The position numbers and the translations under genes are program-made. The notes under the pieces were generated by a model. The model was not told where the DNA came from. It searched no databases and saw only the letters and a program-made list of their open reading frames with translations. A DNA stretch of 64,000 nt from Acanthococcus lagerstroemiae (taxonomy: Eukaryota > Arthropoda > Insecta > Hemiptera > Eriococcidae): assembly GCA_031841125.1 (NCBI GenBank), contig CM063113.1, positions 41,198,197 through 41,262,196 of the forward strand, written 5' to 3'. Numbering within the stretch: the stretch's first letter is position 1; each line of letters opens with the position of its first letter. Below, one piece after another: positions 45,799 through 56,859 of the stretch.

Positions 45799-46548
45799 TC
45801 AACTGGGTTATGGACCTTTCGTGCGTTTAATTTAAATTTTATTTTTACTTTTTTTTGTGTTGAACTGGACTTCAACACCTATGCCTAAAAGAAAAGATAA
45901 ATGTGACAATTGGGATATAAACCTCCACTAGAGTGCGCTGCAAAATTCCTGTGCGGGTGTTAGCGGGGGAAAATAAAAGGGTGATCATGTGTACTTTTAA
46001 ATATAAAAATCTCCATGATCACCCATGGACACCACTGATAAGACGCAATCGTGCCAACATTTGCAACTTTAATTTATATCCCATTATGGAACAATCCGCC
46101 GCCAATGTGATAGATACCTACAGAGAACCATGATTAAGATCATCACGCGTACTGCATGCGTACCCTCTAGTATCTTATTTGTCTAAATACCTCGCGTTAA
46201 AGACAAAAATAAAGCGGCTAAAATGATTTCATTTACTTCTTCTTGCATGTAGCGGGTAACAATTTGTTTGAAATAATGTTAGCCGCTGCAATAACATCTT
46301 CGGGAGTACCAATACTGTCATCGTTATTATTGGCTAAATAAAAATACTGGAATCGTGTGTGATCCCGGTGCTCTACTATGGGGCACACTCATGACTAATA
46401 AACAATTGGAGGGCTTAAGAGTAACACAAAGAGCGATGAAAAGGAGTATCTTGGGAATGAAAAAAAGGATAAAATGAGGAACCCATTTATAAGGGAACTA
46501 ACAGGTGCAGTCGATGTTAAAGTAAAAAAGCTTAAACTTGAATTCGCG

Positions 46549-47509
46549 GTGGACGTCGAATTGGTTCCCAAGTACCCTTTTAGCCAGTCGAATTGGTTCC
46601 TAGGTGGAATCCGTCACCGCGGGGGTTGTAGTCGAGTTGGTTCCCAAACGAATTGGTTCCCAGGTGCTGCATGCATTGCACAGAACTGTGCTGTAAGGTA
46701 CTTACGATGAGTCATGAGCACGTTTCAGCAGGACGTACTTATGTCTATATGTAGACTATGCAGATTACTGAGTTAACTAATGCTACGTAATCGAGTAGGG
46801 GAACATTGTACAAATACAGGCTCTAGAGTCAACAGATGCATACGGCGCCCAGACGGACGCTTGCTTAAATATTTCTTTGGTCTATCTCTATTACCCCCCT
46901 GAGTAAGTTGAAGACTGTTTTTGTTATGATTTAATAAAGCGGAAACCAGATGACGAAAAATATGATCAATTTTGTGATTACATCTTGGAGACATACATAT
47001 GTCGCACCTGATAGTGTTTTCCTTCCTTCGATGTGGGCTGAGTTTACGCCAAGTCGACAACGCACTACCAAGCTTTGTGAGGGATCCCACAGTAGACTAA
47101 ATAAAATGTTTAATGCGCCTCACCCCAACATATTTCATTTAGCCGACACACTGAAGACAATCCAAAGTGAACCCTACATTAAATTAGGAGGTACTTCGGC
47201 CCCTAGGGTAAACGCAAAAGAAAAATAATTATTGGAAGAATTAGTCGTTTACAATTTATAAAACGCGTTTGTTTTAAATTTCTATTTGCGATGACGTACT
47301 ACTTTACTTCTTACATCATGTTCCTACATCGCATTTTTAACCATACCTACGGACTGTCTTAAGTCGGTGTAAAATGGGAAGGAAAATGCGGTGTAGTGTG
47401 GGGACCAATTCGACCACGACCTATTTGGGTCGCGGGAACCAATTCGACCAGAAGGGGTGCGGTTCTTGGGAACCAATTAGGTTATTTGGGAACCAACTCG
47501 ACTTTCCCC
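46549..47509. mobile_element. Mutator-like (MULE) element, 9-bp target duplication
   Basis: Flanked by perfect GAATTCGCG copies (46540-46548 and 47510-47518). Ends: GTGGACGTCGAATTGGTTCC and, inverted, GGGGAAAGTCGAGTTGGTTC. The motif CGAATTGGTTCCCA recurs four times near the left end and inverted three or four times near the right end. The 9-bp duplication and the transposase remnant inside both indicate MULE. 961 bp, non-autonomous. Confidence 0.88.
46930..47228 (+). pseudogene. MULE transposase C-terminal fragment
   Basis: KPDDEKYDQFCDYILETYI reads in one frame (about 46932-46991), and FLPSMWAEF, RTTKLCEGSHSRLN, then HPNIFHLADTLK in another (to 47228). The FPPxxWN ... RTTNxxEGxHxxxN ... HPxIxxFIxxL order is the C-terminal part of MULE-domain transposases. 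It is frameshifted near 46995 and lacks the catalytic core upstream. Confidence 0.75.
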
Positions 47510-48206
47510 GAATTCGCGGGCCATATAATGAGGGCAAACAACGATAGATGGGCTAAAAAGATGACCGAATAGACACCATGGGGAAACAGGAAGGCGAGAG
47601 GAAAACCTAAAGTAAGACGGAGGGACAAAATAAGAAACAATGTGGGCACAGGCTGGTACTGGGAAACACAAGACAGAGAGAAATGGGAGAAAACTGAGAA
47701 AACGTACGCCCGACTTCAGGTAAAGGATTGAGCTCGATTTACAGTTTTCGTTGTCTGCTGTTTATGTTGTCTACCGTACTAGGTTTATTAATATTAGATT
47801 GGTTAAAGCTTATAAATTATAGCAAATATATTATGGTAATCATTACGGCTTATCCAATAAGCGCTGATATTATTATTATTGGTTTCATCACACTCACTAT
47901 TCTCTCCATCAGAGAGCTCCATTAACAAATTCGAAAGATTCACAATATTTACGCAAAAATTATAAAAATGATAGACTATTAGTAGTATGCAAGGGTTAAG
48001 AGGTAGATGTACAACAATTTGTACCGGCTGCCTCTGTTACGTTTCATCTGATCAGTTCTTACATTAGGAAAAAAGCTACTTGACTTGCCGCACACCATCT
48101 GAACTACACACCATGAATCACACGCTGTTAAAACGCAACTTTACCTACAGTTTTGCGTGGGTAAAGTAGCTCTTTAACACGACGTATTTAGGAAAAAATG
48201 TATTAC

Positions 48207-48369
48207 CGCCTCATTGAGCACGTCTCCTGCTCGCTCGATCTTCAACAGAGTAGCTTTGTTCTTATCCAAATCTTTGTGTAGTTTTTCGACCACGCTCGCA
48301 TACGATCCCAGTACGCCGGTTATGAGTAGAATGTCGTGTTTGTAATCTTTCAACTGAAGGTCTTTCCGC
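48207..48369 (-). CDS. NDRG-family protein, internal exon
   Basis: Bounded by CTGTTGCAG and a GTAATA donor. One base plus 54 codons: RKDLQLKDYKHDILLITGVL, then a helix and KATLLKIERAGDVLNEA. This is the NDRG stretch around the penultimate beta strand (LLITG) and the 'T-x-x-L-K-x-x-x-x-G-D-x-x-x-E-A' segment before the last helix. It joins the 53753 exon by completing a split ACG codon (2+1) and the 38828 exon in phase 0. Introns on both sides are long. Confidence 0.88.
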
Positions 48370-49289
48370 CTGCAACAGACAATTAAAACTAATGTAAGTG
48401 GTATGGTCTCGTGGATCTATCTGGATACAGAGAGTGCTCGTGTATTCTCCGTGGGAATCTTAATCGTAGCCGCCAATATTAATTCACATACTGTGAGAAG
48501 CCCTCAATTCAAATGATCTTGCTACTAGCTTGGATATCATTCCGACCTATGAGTAGTGTTGATGAAAATCCATTTTTTTCATTCCTAAAATGAGTTTGCA
48601 GAGGTGCTGTTAGCTCAACGACTTTATTTACGGCGAACTGGTATATGCAATTTTATACGCATGCGCAATAACCCGAGCACATCGTTACTTTTAGAAGGAA
48701 CAGGTGAATCTCCGGAGCTGACGAAATTATTGTTTTCTCATAAACGTAAACTGACTTCTAAAAACCGAAGTCTATCACTGGCCTCAATAAGTCGCGAGGC
48801 CGGATTTGGAAGTTGCGCTTTCTATTAAGGACTAGAAGATTAACTTCTATGGCTCAGATTTATCGAATCGTTAAGTGTATTTGAAAATACTTACACGTGT
48901 TAGATAAAGAGAGCTAGCGGAAGTAGAGATGTTTTAAGCATGACAGCATTCAAAAGTCAATACTGTTAGCAAATTTCAGGTGAATAGTTATGGAGTTTAG
49001 TTGGAAAAATTAAGAATATAAGGACCACTTTTTCAGCAGAAATTCCAGCCGGAATTTTCGTTCATTATCTAGCCTCCCCGCTACAAAAAAATCTGTTCAC
49101 AGAGGCCCTGCAGTTAGAATGTATAAAATTCAAAAAGAGTCATCAACTCAGTAAATAGATTACATTTGATCCTTTTTTCAGTGATCTCATTTTGGGAAAC
49201 CTTTTATTTTTAAATATTGTTCGTCCTGAAACTGGCTAGCATTCGATCATCAATTGGATTCTGGTTAGGGGTGGATCTAACAAAATAGC

Positions 49290-49985
49290 AGGTGGACATT
49301 TGCTGACCAGGTCGTCCGACCATTTTTTAGGATCTCCCGCCGGAGTGGTGTGATCGATGACTTCGGTAAAATCGTCTGATCTATTTTTTGTCAGTTCTTT
49401 GGGGGGGGGGGGAGATTTTGCCAGAATTCATGCCACTTCTTTTTGCACATACATGGTCCTTAATAAAATCATTTTTCATCTTACGTCTTCTTTAAGAACC
49501 CATGCTATAGTTATGCAATTTTTTTTTTTTTACACATAAAGAGTCCTCTCTTTAGTAACTTCGTCTGATCTTGTTTTCAATCATCTGACTTTTTTTTTTT
49601 CTTAATTTATCATCATCGTCATTATTATTATTCTTAAACAGAAGTCAGAATCATGCAATTCATTTTTCTTAGTTACGAGGGCCTCTGGTAAAATCTTTTC
49701 ATCTTTTTCGTCATTCGACTTCCTTTTTAAAGGCTTATTGCCAGAATGGTGAAATCTTTCATTACAGCTAAAAGGCTCCAGTACAACTGCCAGACATTTC
49801 TAGGTGCCTCCTGCCAGACTCGTGCAATCAATTTTTACATATCGGGGTCCCTAGCAAAATCATTCAGGGCCCAACCTTTTTTTTAAAGAATTTTTACAAG
49901 ACTAATGCATCTTGTTTTGCACATGAAGGGCCACAGCAAAATGAATTGTTTTTTGGCGCGGGGAGGGGGGGGGCGAAAGACTATT
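49290..49985. repeat. Degenerate tandem repeat (~83 bp) in the NDRG intron
   Basis: A loose recurring order, CCAGAATCATGCAATT, TTTTTGCACATA, GGTCCTTA and AAAATCATT, is seen at about 49429, 49512, 49653, 49825 and 49905. Intervals are about 83 bp or multiples of roughly that. Long G and T runs interrupt it. Confidence 0.45.
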
Positions 49986-50499
49986 AAAATGGACCTTTCT
50001 TTAACCTTAAAAATGGCGGGCCTCTTGGAATATTTGCAGACTGGGGCTTTTACCTAAAATTCACACTGATTCTGGCAGCCTGTATTCCTCTTTAATGTTC
50101 ACTGTGAAGTACACATGTGAAAGTCAAAACGGAAACGAATTTGAATTTTCTTTTGGATCACCACTAATGATTTGGAAAGTTGAATCTATTATTTTTTCCT
50201 AAATTCATTTCACTAGTTCAAGTTAATGCACATGACTTGTGACCTATGGGACATGTTTCACAAAACTTGAAACATTGTTTTCATGACAATAAAGCCGGCT
50301 TTTTGATTACTTTTTAAATATTATTGCTGCCATGGGCCTTTTACACTTATATTGTAAAACGTTTTTCTCAGTGAAGTGCGCAAAAAAACAAAGATGTTAT
50401 GCTTTTGATGTTTTCGAGCAGTTAGGAAAGGAGGAACATCGCCCTATCCCTTTGAAAGTAAAAAGTGTTCTTCCGCACATATTTTTCCCACAAAAACAT

Positions 50500-51000
50500 T
50501 TGTGTCCCAAAGAAAAAACATTTCTTACACGGAAAACATTTTTTTAAATAAGTATTGCTTTTTTCAAAATAACAACTTAATTTTGGAAAAATACTACAGT
50601 TGCCTTCCAAAAAGCAAAGTCCCTAATCAAATGCATTTTTTCAGAAAATACAATTTTTTCTCTTGAAAAAAGAAAAAAAAAATTCTTAAAAATGATTATT
50701 TCCAAAAAAAATTTCCCATAGAAATCTGAAAACATTTTTTAACAAAACAAGTTTTTCAAAAAAATATTTTTCCTGAAAATATGTTTTTCTTAAAACTCAT
50801 ATTTTCTCTAAAAAAAACATTTCTGAAAATATCGTTTTCTCACTAAATATTTTTTCAAAGAAAAAAAATACAATTTTTCCACTAAAAACGTTCTGAAACA
50901 TTTTTCCTCCTAAAAATGTACCTTCTAAAATATTTTTCACATTAAACTTTTTTTCTTTTCATTAAAAAAAAAATTTTCTTCCCCAACAAATTTTTTGAAA
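50500..51000. repeat. Low-complexity A/T tract
   Basis: Runs of AAAACATTTTT/TTTTTCTGAAAAT words with little else. Short frames on both strands come from this composition. Confidence 0.7.
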
Positions 51001-51554
51001 AACATTGATTTATTCCCAGAATATCTGTCGCTATTCGTTAATTTACAGATAAGATGGCAAAAATCTAGATCTCATCTTTTATTTAGAAAGCAAGAATTCG
51101 TATTTGGGTCTCAAAGTGATAATTTGGCTCAAGATCTTCATCTTTTTCGGAATTATTATTTAAAAGAAAAATTGTTCATACATATTTCTAGTCTCAAAAT
51201 TCCATTACAACAATTTCGGTCCCAGTACATGAGTAATGCCATTTTAGCTCACGATCCAAAACTAATATTTGTTTAGATGCATTTTAACTGACGCATGTTA
51301 AATGACAAAACTGCTTTGAAATTTGAAAAAATAAAATAAAATGAAAAAATAACCATGATATTTTTTTAGAACAGATTACCTTACCTATCTCAGATAACAT
51401 GTTAAATAAATATTTCATTGTCTTTATCATATTTGGAAAGCTACCATCTTTGTCTTATCCGAATAATTTTCATCATCTTTTGCCCACGTCTGAGACCACA
51501 TGCGTGAAAATTGCAATTTTTCAGATCTGTTAAGTTTTCAGCTACCAACATGTA

Positions 51555-52804
51555 TAGTAAAATGCCAAATGTTGATCTACTTTTTTCAAATGACCCATGC
51601 CCCCCCCCCCCATATCAGCACTGAACCTCGAAGGATTAATAATAAATTTCAACCTTCTACTTTAACTTTTCTCAGTTGAACTCTTTCAAAGTTCAACCAG
51701 TGTTCATCCACAGGGATTTGAAGGAAGGACCAAAAAACATTTGACTCCCCGGGTCAAAAGCTCATTACATTTACTTGCACACTGAAACATTTCATACATT
51801 TCGATCCGATAGTGAAATATAAAATAGTCTCCTTTCCAGACACTTTTTTTTTAATATCAAATGTGAGCTGGAATCATAAAATGTGCCACTGATGTCAAAA
51901 ATTCATTTTTCACTTTCTTGACAATTCTTATAGAAAAAATCACGCTCTCTTGAATGAAACAAATCGCAGCTTCCTATCTTCATTAATTTTTCCACAAGTC
52001 GCATTTAAAAATTACATCAAAAGTTTAAAAACGTCCTTTTACATGACGTCGTGTGAACCGGGCCTATGAGAAAATATCAGTTTACATGGCGTCGTGTAAA
52101 ATGGGCCTAGAGGAATGATAGAGAACAAGAATTTGAAACGCAGTTGTCATAGCAACGCGTAAATGCACCACGTACGCCCCGCTACTACCATCCCATCTTT
52201 ACACTCGTTTATCTCAAAAACCTGTTTTCGTACGAGAGGCACATTTCATGATTCCAGGTCACAAATGTTGATCTGGTCAACATTCGATACCTAGAATAAC
52301 ATTTGACACATATCTCAAGTATGAACATTTTTTCCCAAATGTTGATCCTTTTTCAAAAGAAATTGCAGATTTTTGAAAAATATCGAATTAAAACACTTTT
52401 TACTTTTCTTTTTTTTTTCATTCAGATTCATGTGATCCGCAAATAGCCGGTTCGAAGAAAAATTCCAAAATCTTCCAAAGGTATTCCATTTGAACCCATA
52501 AACACCCACATATATCGGAAAATGAATTAAAGTATTATTTACCATTTTGATATTTCCAAATTACTTTTTCCTAAATTCGAAAACTGTTGAATTTTAGCAC
52601 ATTTTCCAACACAAGAACTTCAAAATTATCACGCGGTAACACAAATCACGTTTTCACAGCCGAAACTATACAGACAATAGGTAAAGGTTCACTCTATATG
52701 GTTCGCCGCAGAAAAAAGTTGCGAGCGCCCCAACGAAGATTTATTAAACCTTGAGGAAAGGATCAATATTCGATACCTAAATCAACATTTGACACTACTT
52801 TACC
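51555..52804. mobile_element. Putative TIR element with CAAATGTTGATC repeats
   Basis: Left end AGTAAAATGCCAAATGTTGA; right end, inverted, AGTAGTGTCAAATGTTGATT. Internal copies of ACAAATGTTGATC lie at 52264 and 52335, with inverted ones near 52280, 52302 and 52760 (GATACCTA...AACATTTGACAC). The interior is AT-rich and non-coding. The ends are approximate. Confidence 0.5.
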
Positions 52805-53306
52805 CTTATTTCTCTTCAAATTACATGCACCTAAGGCCTGATTTCATTATCCAAGCTTCAGTCATCTAATTAACAAAATCAAATTCAACAGATATGGCTA
52901 AACATTACTGAAGATACCAGTGAGAGAGAGGAGAATGTTATATTCACCGATCATCATTCCCATCAAGAAGATAACAGTTAGGTACACATTCTTAAAAGTC
53001 GCCTTGCTGTTCCAATCTACATATAATATGTAGATACGTATAATATGAGAAGTTCTTCCTTTAATTCCTACAACTTATATTCACAGATCATTATTCCCAT
53101 TAAGATGGTAATAGTTAGGTACACATTTATAAAGGTATCGTTGCTGTTCTGATCTATGTACGTATGAGAAGTTCTTCTTTTTATTCCTATCTCAATTCTT
53201 AACAACACGCAAAATTTTGCGAGCCAAACCAACAATCTCATGTTCATAAGATAACTAATAATAATGATTAGGCCTTACTTCGTTTACATACACATACAGT
53301 CCATAA

Positions 53307-53478
53307 CAAAACCGCGGACTGGCTGGGGGGAACAAGGGGAATCCCCGGCCGGGCCCCTTGGACTGCGGGACCACCCAAAATATGACTTGTTCCAGGAATG
53401 AAAAAATACTGGTTGGGGCCCGCGAGCCCCAACCAGTATTCCCCCTTTACGATTGGATCCCTTGCCAGTCCGCAGGTG
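53307..53478. mobile_element. 172-bp hAT-type MITE with an internal hairpin
   Basis: Flanked by perfect GTCCATAA copies (53299-53306 and 53479-53486). The ends share GCGGACTGGC inverted. Inside, AATACTGGTTGGGGC and GCCCCAACCAGTATT form a 15-bp perfect stem around a 6-base loop (53405-53440). GC-rich shoulders. Confidence 0.85.
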
Positions 53479-53752
53479 GTCCATAAGTTCCCTGATACCT
53501 ATAACTCAGTCGTATATGTTGAACAAAATATTCCTTATAAAAGAATTTGTAAAATTAATATCTTATGAACGCAACAAAATACGTTAGGTAGGTACTGAAG
53601 TGTTAAAGGTATTCTCAGTTCTGGAGAGCTAGCCTTCTCACAAGGGTGTAACCAACAACTGTGAATTGCAAATGAATAACGCACACTCGAGTGGAGGAGA
53701 AAAATGCAAGTGCAGTAGGCAGGTACACATGGATAAACTTCTGAGCACTTAC

Positions 53753-53868
53753 GTCAAAAAAGCGTTCACATACTGTCGCAGATTGTTTTGATTGAGCGTA
53801 CCCTGAAGACGATTGATGAAGTCTGTAATCACTTGATCCTTATCTGAGTTCGTATCATTCACCATTTG
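53753..53868 (-). CDS. NDRG-family protein, internal exon
   Basis: From TTTTCAG to GTAAGT: 38 codons plus two bases, starting in phase 0. Encodes QMVNDTNSDKDQVITDF, INRLQGTLN and LRQYVNAFL. It corresponds to the NDRG cap-domain end (NPxNLxxYVxAFLxRxDL), and the next exon supplies the arginine and 'KDL'. A 5.4-kb intron follows. Upstream exons for the main hydrolase core were not found in 53869-64000, so they are probably outside the window or in a very short form. Confidence 0.85.
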
Positions 53869-54661
53869 CTGAAAATAATCAATATTGAATTACACAGACG
53901 CAACAGTTTTTTCTTATCGTACTCACCTAAACTCTCAAAATGATTCTACACAATAATTAAAGAGGTGTATACATTTTCCAAATAGTCATAGTCACTCGAA
54001 AGCTTCTTGAATACGATTTCCGGAAATGAATTCAATTTACAGAGAAGACGTCGGAAGTTCTATAGCCCAGCACTGTCAAACTTGAAGACAATGAATGGCG
54101 GAGGGGTGGTATTTTACTTTATAGTATCCGTATTCGTTTCACAATACGGGTATAGTATTTCTATGAAATTCACCTGGAAAAACACATTTTAGTGGTCTTA
54201 TCCAGGTATCAAAGGGATAGAAAAGTACCTATAAAATCAAAATCAGCCAAGGTGATGCTGTCGTGGACTCGTGGTACCTCTTCATACAGAGTATCTTTCA
54301 GTACATATGGACGAACAGAACGGACATAATGTACTTCCAAATTCTTCACAATGTCCACTGATCTTAGTTCTGACTCGGAATGCACTTTACAGAGAAGACA
54401 TCACTCAAAAAGTCTTTCACATACAGGCCATGCAAAAAATTCGTATAAATAATATTCGCTCGCTCCCTTTGGTGGAGTTATCATGTGTCTTATAGTTATC
54501 TCTCGCTTTCTTACGAAAGATGAAGAATTTCATACAATGCATTCTGCTTTCGATGTCAGACCTTAAAAAAGTTACGTTTGGCGCCGTGATTGATACACTC
54601 AAGTGTAGAACAAACTATAATACGCAGTATTTTTGCATCAATTCAACGGCCAAACAAAAGA

Positions 54662-54917
54662 ATTGAGGAAATGACTTCTAAAACGCCTTTAGTCCAAAAT
54701 TACCGAAATTGATATTTTAGCGCTATCTGGCTGAGAAGAAGAAAATACACATTCCAGCGTTCACCGCGAATTTCTATCTCTATTAGGAAGCGAGTTATAT
54801 GTGTTCAAAGCACTGATACAACTATAATAGTAAATCGGACGCCTTAGTTGCTTTTTTTTTAACTTCCCAAACTTCTGTGTTTTGGACTAAGCACGTTTTG
54901 GAAGTCAAGTCCTCAAC
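54662..54917. mobile_element. Small TIR MITE (~255 bp)
   Basis: Left end ATTGAGGAAATGACTTCTAA then AACGCCTTTAGTCCAAAA; right end inverted TTGAGGACTTGACTTCCAAA then ACGTGCTTAGTCCAAAA, giving about 36 bp of inverted similarity. Non-coding. Confidence 0.7.
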
Positions 54918-55267
54918 TGAAATATTTTTTCTTCGGGGATACGTCCAACCTGTCGGTGTGTTTTCCCCGTCCATACCCAATCAGTAGAAAGGCAGATCTG
55001 ATTGGTCAGTAAGGCATCAGTTACACTTTGTGGCGAAGAAAGACGTAATGGGTTTATTATACGGTACTTTAAAAAATCGGGGGGGGGGGAATCTTCCAGA
55101 ATTCAAGTCAAAAAAAAATTTCAAATAATTTCGTGTTTTTTTTTTTTTGTTTGAATATAAAATAAAACATGTTCAATTTCATTGATTTAATAAGAAAAAT
55201 CTTGTTTGAAATTCAAGTAAAGAAATTTCTTGGGGTCATTTAGCCTTACTATTTGTGTGTTTTTTTT

Positions 55268-55640
55268 TTCAAGGAATGGGAACCCGATCAATTTTTGTTC
55301 GGGTTCCCGTTCCAAACTTGAACATCTTTCGGGTTCCAGTACCGGTTCCGGTTCCATCATGCAAATTTTTCCGGGTTCCGGTTCCTACAATAACTCATGA
55401 TTCACAAAGGCCTCTTCAGAAGTCAGAACAGCAACATTGTGTTTCCTTTCATTTATTAAGCATACTGGAACCGGAGCCGGAATCCGATTATTAGGAACCT
55501 GAAAAATTATTTGGGTTCCGGTTCTGGTTCCATTTTGCAAAAATTAAATTTTTCGGGTTCCGGTTCTGGTTCCGGTTTTTTGCAATTGTTCGGGTTCCAG
55601 TTGGTTCCAGTTTTGGTTCCAATTCCAGTTCCCAGTCCCT
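55268..55640. repeat. Degenerate GGTTCC hexamer repeat
   Basis: Runs of GGTTCCGGTTCC-like hexamers at 55300-55385 and 55500-55630, separated by unique sequence. The minus-strand reading is Asn/Arg-rich (NRNQNRNP), a by-product of the repeat. Confidence 0.8.
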
Positions 55641-55879
55641 GTTTTTTTTGTTTTTTTTGTTTTTTTTTTTTAAATTTAATTTAAAATAAAACTTATGTTT
55701 AATTCTACTGATGTTCACAGTATATTTCTTCACCCTATACCTTTTTTTCCTGCGAAGTTTTGATTTTTACCAGTACATTTATTCAATGGTCCACCGCCTT
55801 CAATATGCGAGATGAATCAAATTTGCACGCATGACCTTTTTAGTTCTACTAATTCAGAGTAACAAAAACGATCCTACTC

Positions 55880-56136
55880 AAATTTCACCTATCTTAGAAA
55901 TTGAAGGTGCTAAAGCTCTAACAATACTTTGTCGCTTTATAATGCCTTCAATATTGCAGATAGGCAAAATTTGTACATAACTTATTTTGTAGATCTCAAT
56001 CACTACTACTATTAGAATTATTAGTATATAGAGAGACATGTAAATTTTGCCTACCTACAATATTGAAGGCGTTATAAAGCAACAAAATATTGTTAAAGCT
56101 TTAGCATCTTCAATTCCACAGATATAGGTAAAGTTT
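55880..56136. mobile_element. Foldback MITE (~257 bp)
   Basis: Left arm ATTGAAGGTGCTAAAGC, CTTTATAATGCCTTCAATAT, GCAAAATTTGTACA. The right arm is the same in reverse complement (TGTAAATTTTGCC, ATATTGAAGGCGTTATAAAG, GCTTTAGCATCTTCAAT). The loop near 56010 is AT-rich. Confidence 0.75.
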
Positions 56137-56435
56137 GTATATGAATTAATTTAAAGTTCGCAATGAATACTAATAAACAGTTTATCTATAAAGTTTGCAT
56201 AACCTGCATTCTTAAGGCGCTGTGTAACATTCAATTTTTAGCCTTATGGTACATAACTTCAAGACCAAATCCCTTAGGAAAAACTTACAAATTAAAAAAA
56301 AAAGAAAAAAAAAGTTAAAACATTTTTTTTCTCCAACGGCAACTTTGTAACTAAGTCGCGCTCAAAAACTCGAAATTTATTTTTTAGCCCATGTATGACG
56401 ATCTACCCTACATATTCAGGTTCAGTTAACGTTAA

Positions 56436-56846
56436 TAGACCTTTTCAGGGGCGACGGGCGACGTCATGGGGCAAGGACTGTTGCACAGCTGCTCCAGCAT
56501 TCGCAGCCATCAGGGTTCAGCTTTACTTTTTTACATTCATTTTACATGCAAACTGCAAAAGCGAACATTCGTTCTCCTTTGCAAGTCTATAAATACAAAA
56601 GAGAGCATTTCTTAATACTGAACGATGATTTAAATCAAAACTAAAATACTTTTAGATCATAAATATAAGCCCCCGGAAGCATTAAGAAATGTTCTCTTTC
56701 ATATCTCACAAAGAAAAACGAATGTTCGCTTATGGAGTTTTACCTATAAAATGAATGTAATCAAATAAGGCTGGATCCTGATGGCTGCGACTTGCTGGAG
56801 CAACTGCGCAACAGTCCTCCTCATGACGTCATCGTGAAAAGGTCTA
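56436..56846. mobile_element. TTAA-flanked MITE (piggyBac-type)
   Basis: Flanked by TTAA at 56432-56435 and 56847-56850. Terminal inverted repeat TAGACCTTTTCA on both sides, continuing as imperfect arms (GCTGCTCCAGCATTCGCAGCC against GGCTGCGAC...GGAGCAACTG; CGAACATTCG and ATGTTCGC; AAGAGAGCATTTCTTAA and TTAAGAAATG). TTAA duplication is the hallmark of piggyBac transposition. Non-coding, 411 bp. Confidence 0.8.
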
Positions 56847-56859
56847 TTAACGGTTTCGC

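Larger units (their letters stand above)
46343..47735 (+). pseudogene. RTE-like LINE 3' remnant, split by a MULE
   Basis: Left part: VLYYGAHS, GLRVTQRAMKRSILGMKKR, then KVKKLKLEFA up to 46548. Right part from 47519: GHIMRANNDRWAKKM, GKPKVRRRDKIR, then W-rich and DREKWE sequence. Removing the insertion (46549-47509 plus one target copy) restores a continuous reading frame at the junction, typical of the C-terminus of RTE reverse transcriptases. It also carries stop codons, so it was dead. Confidence 0.8.
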
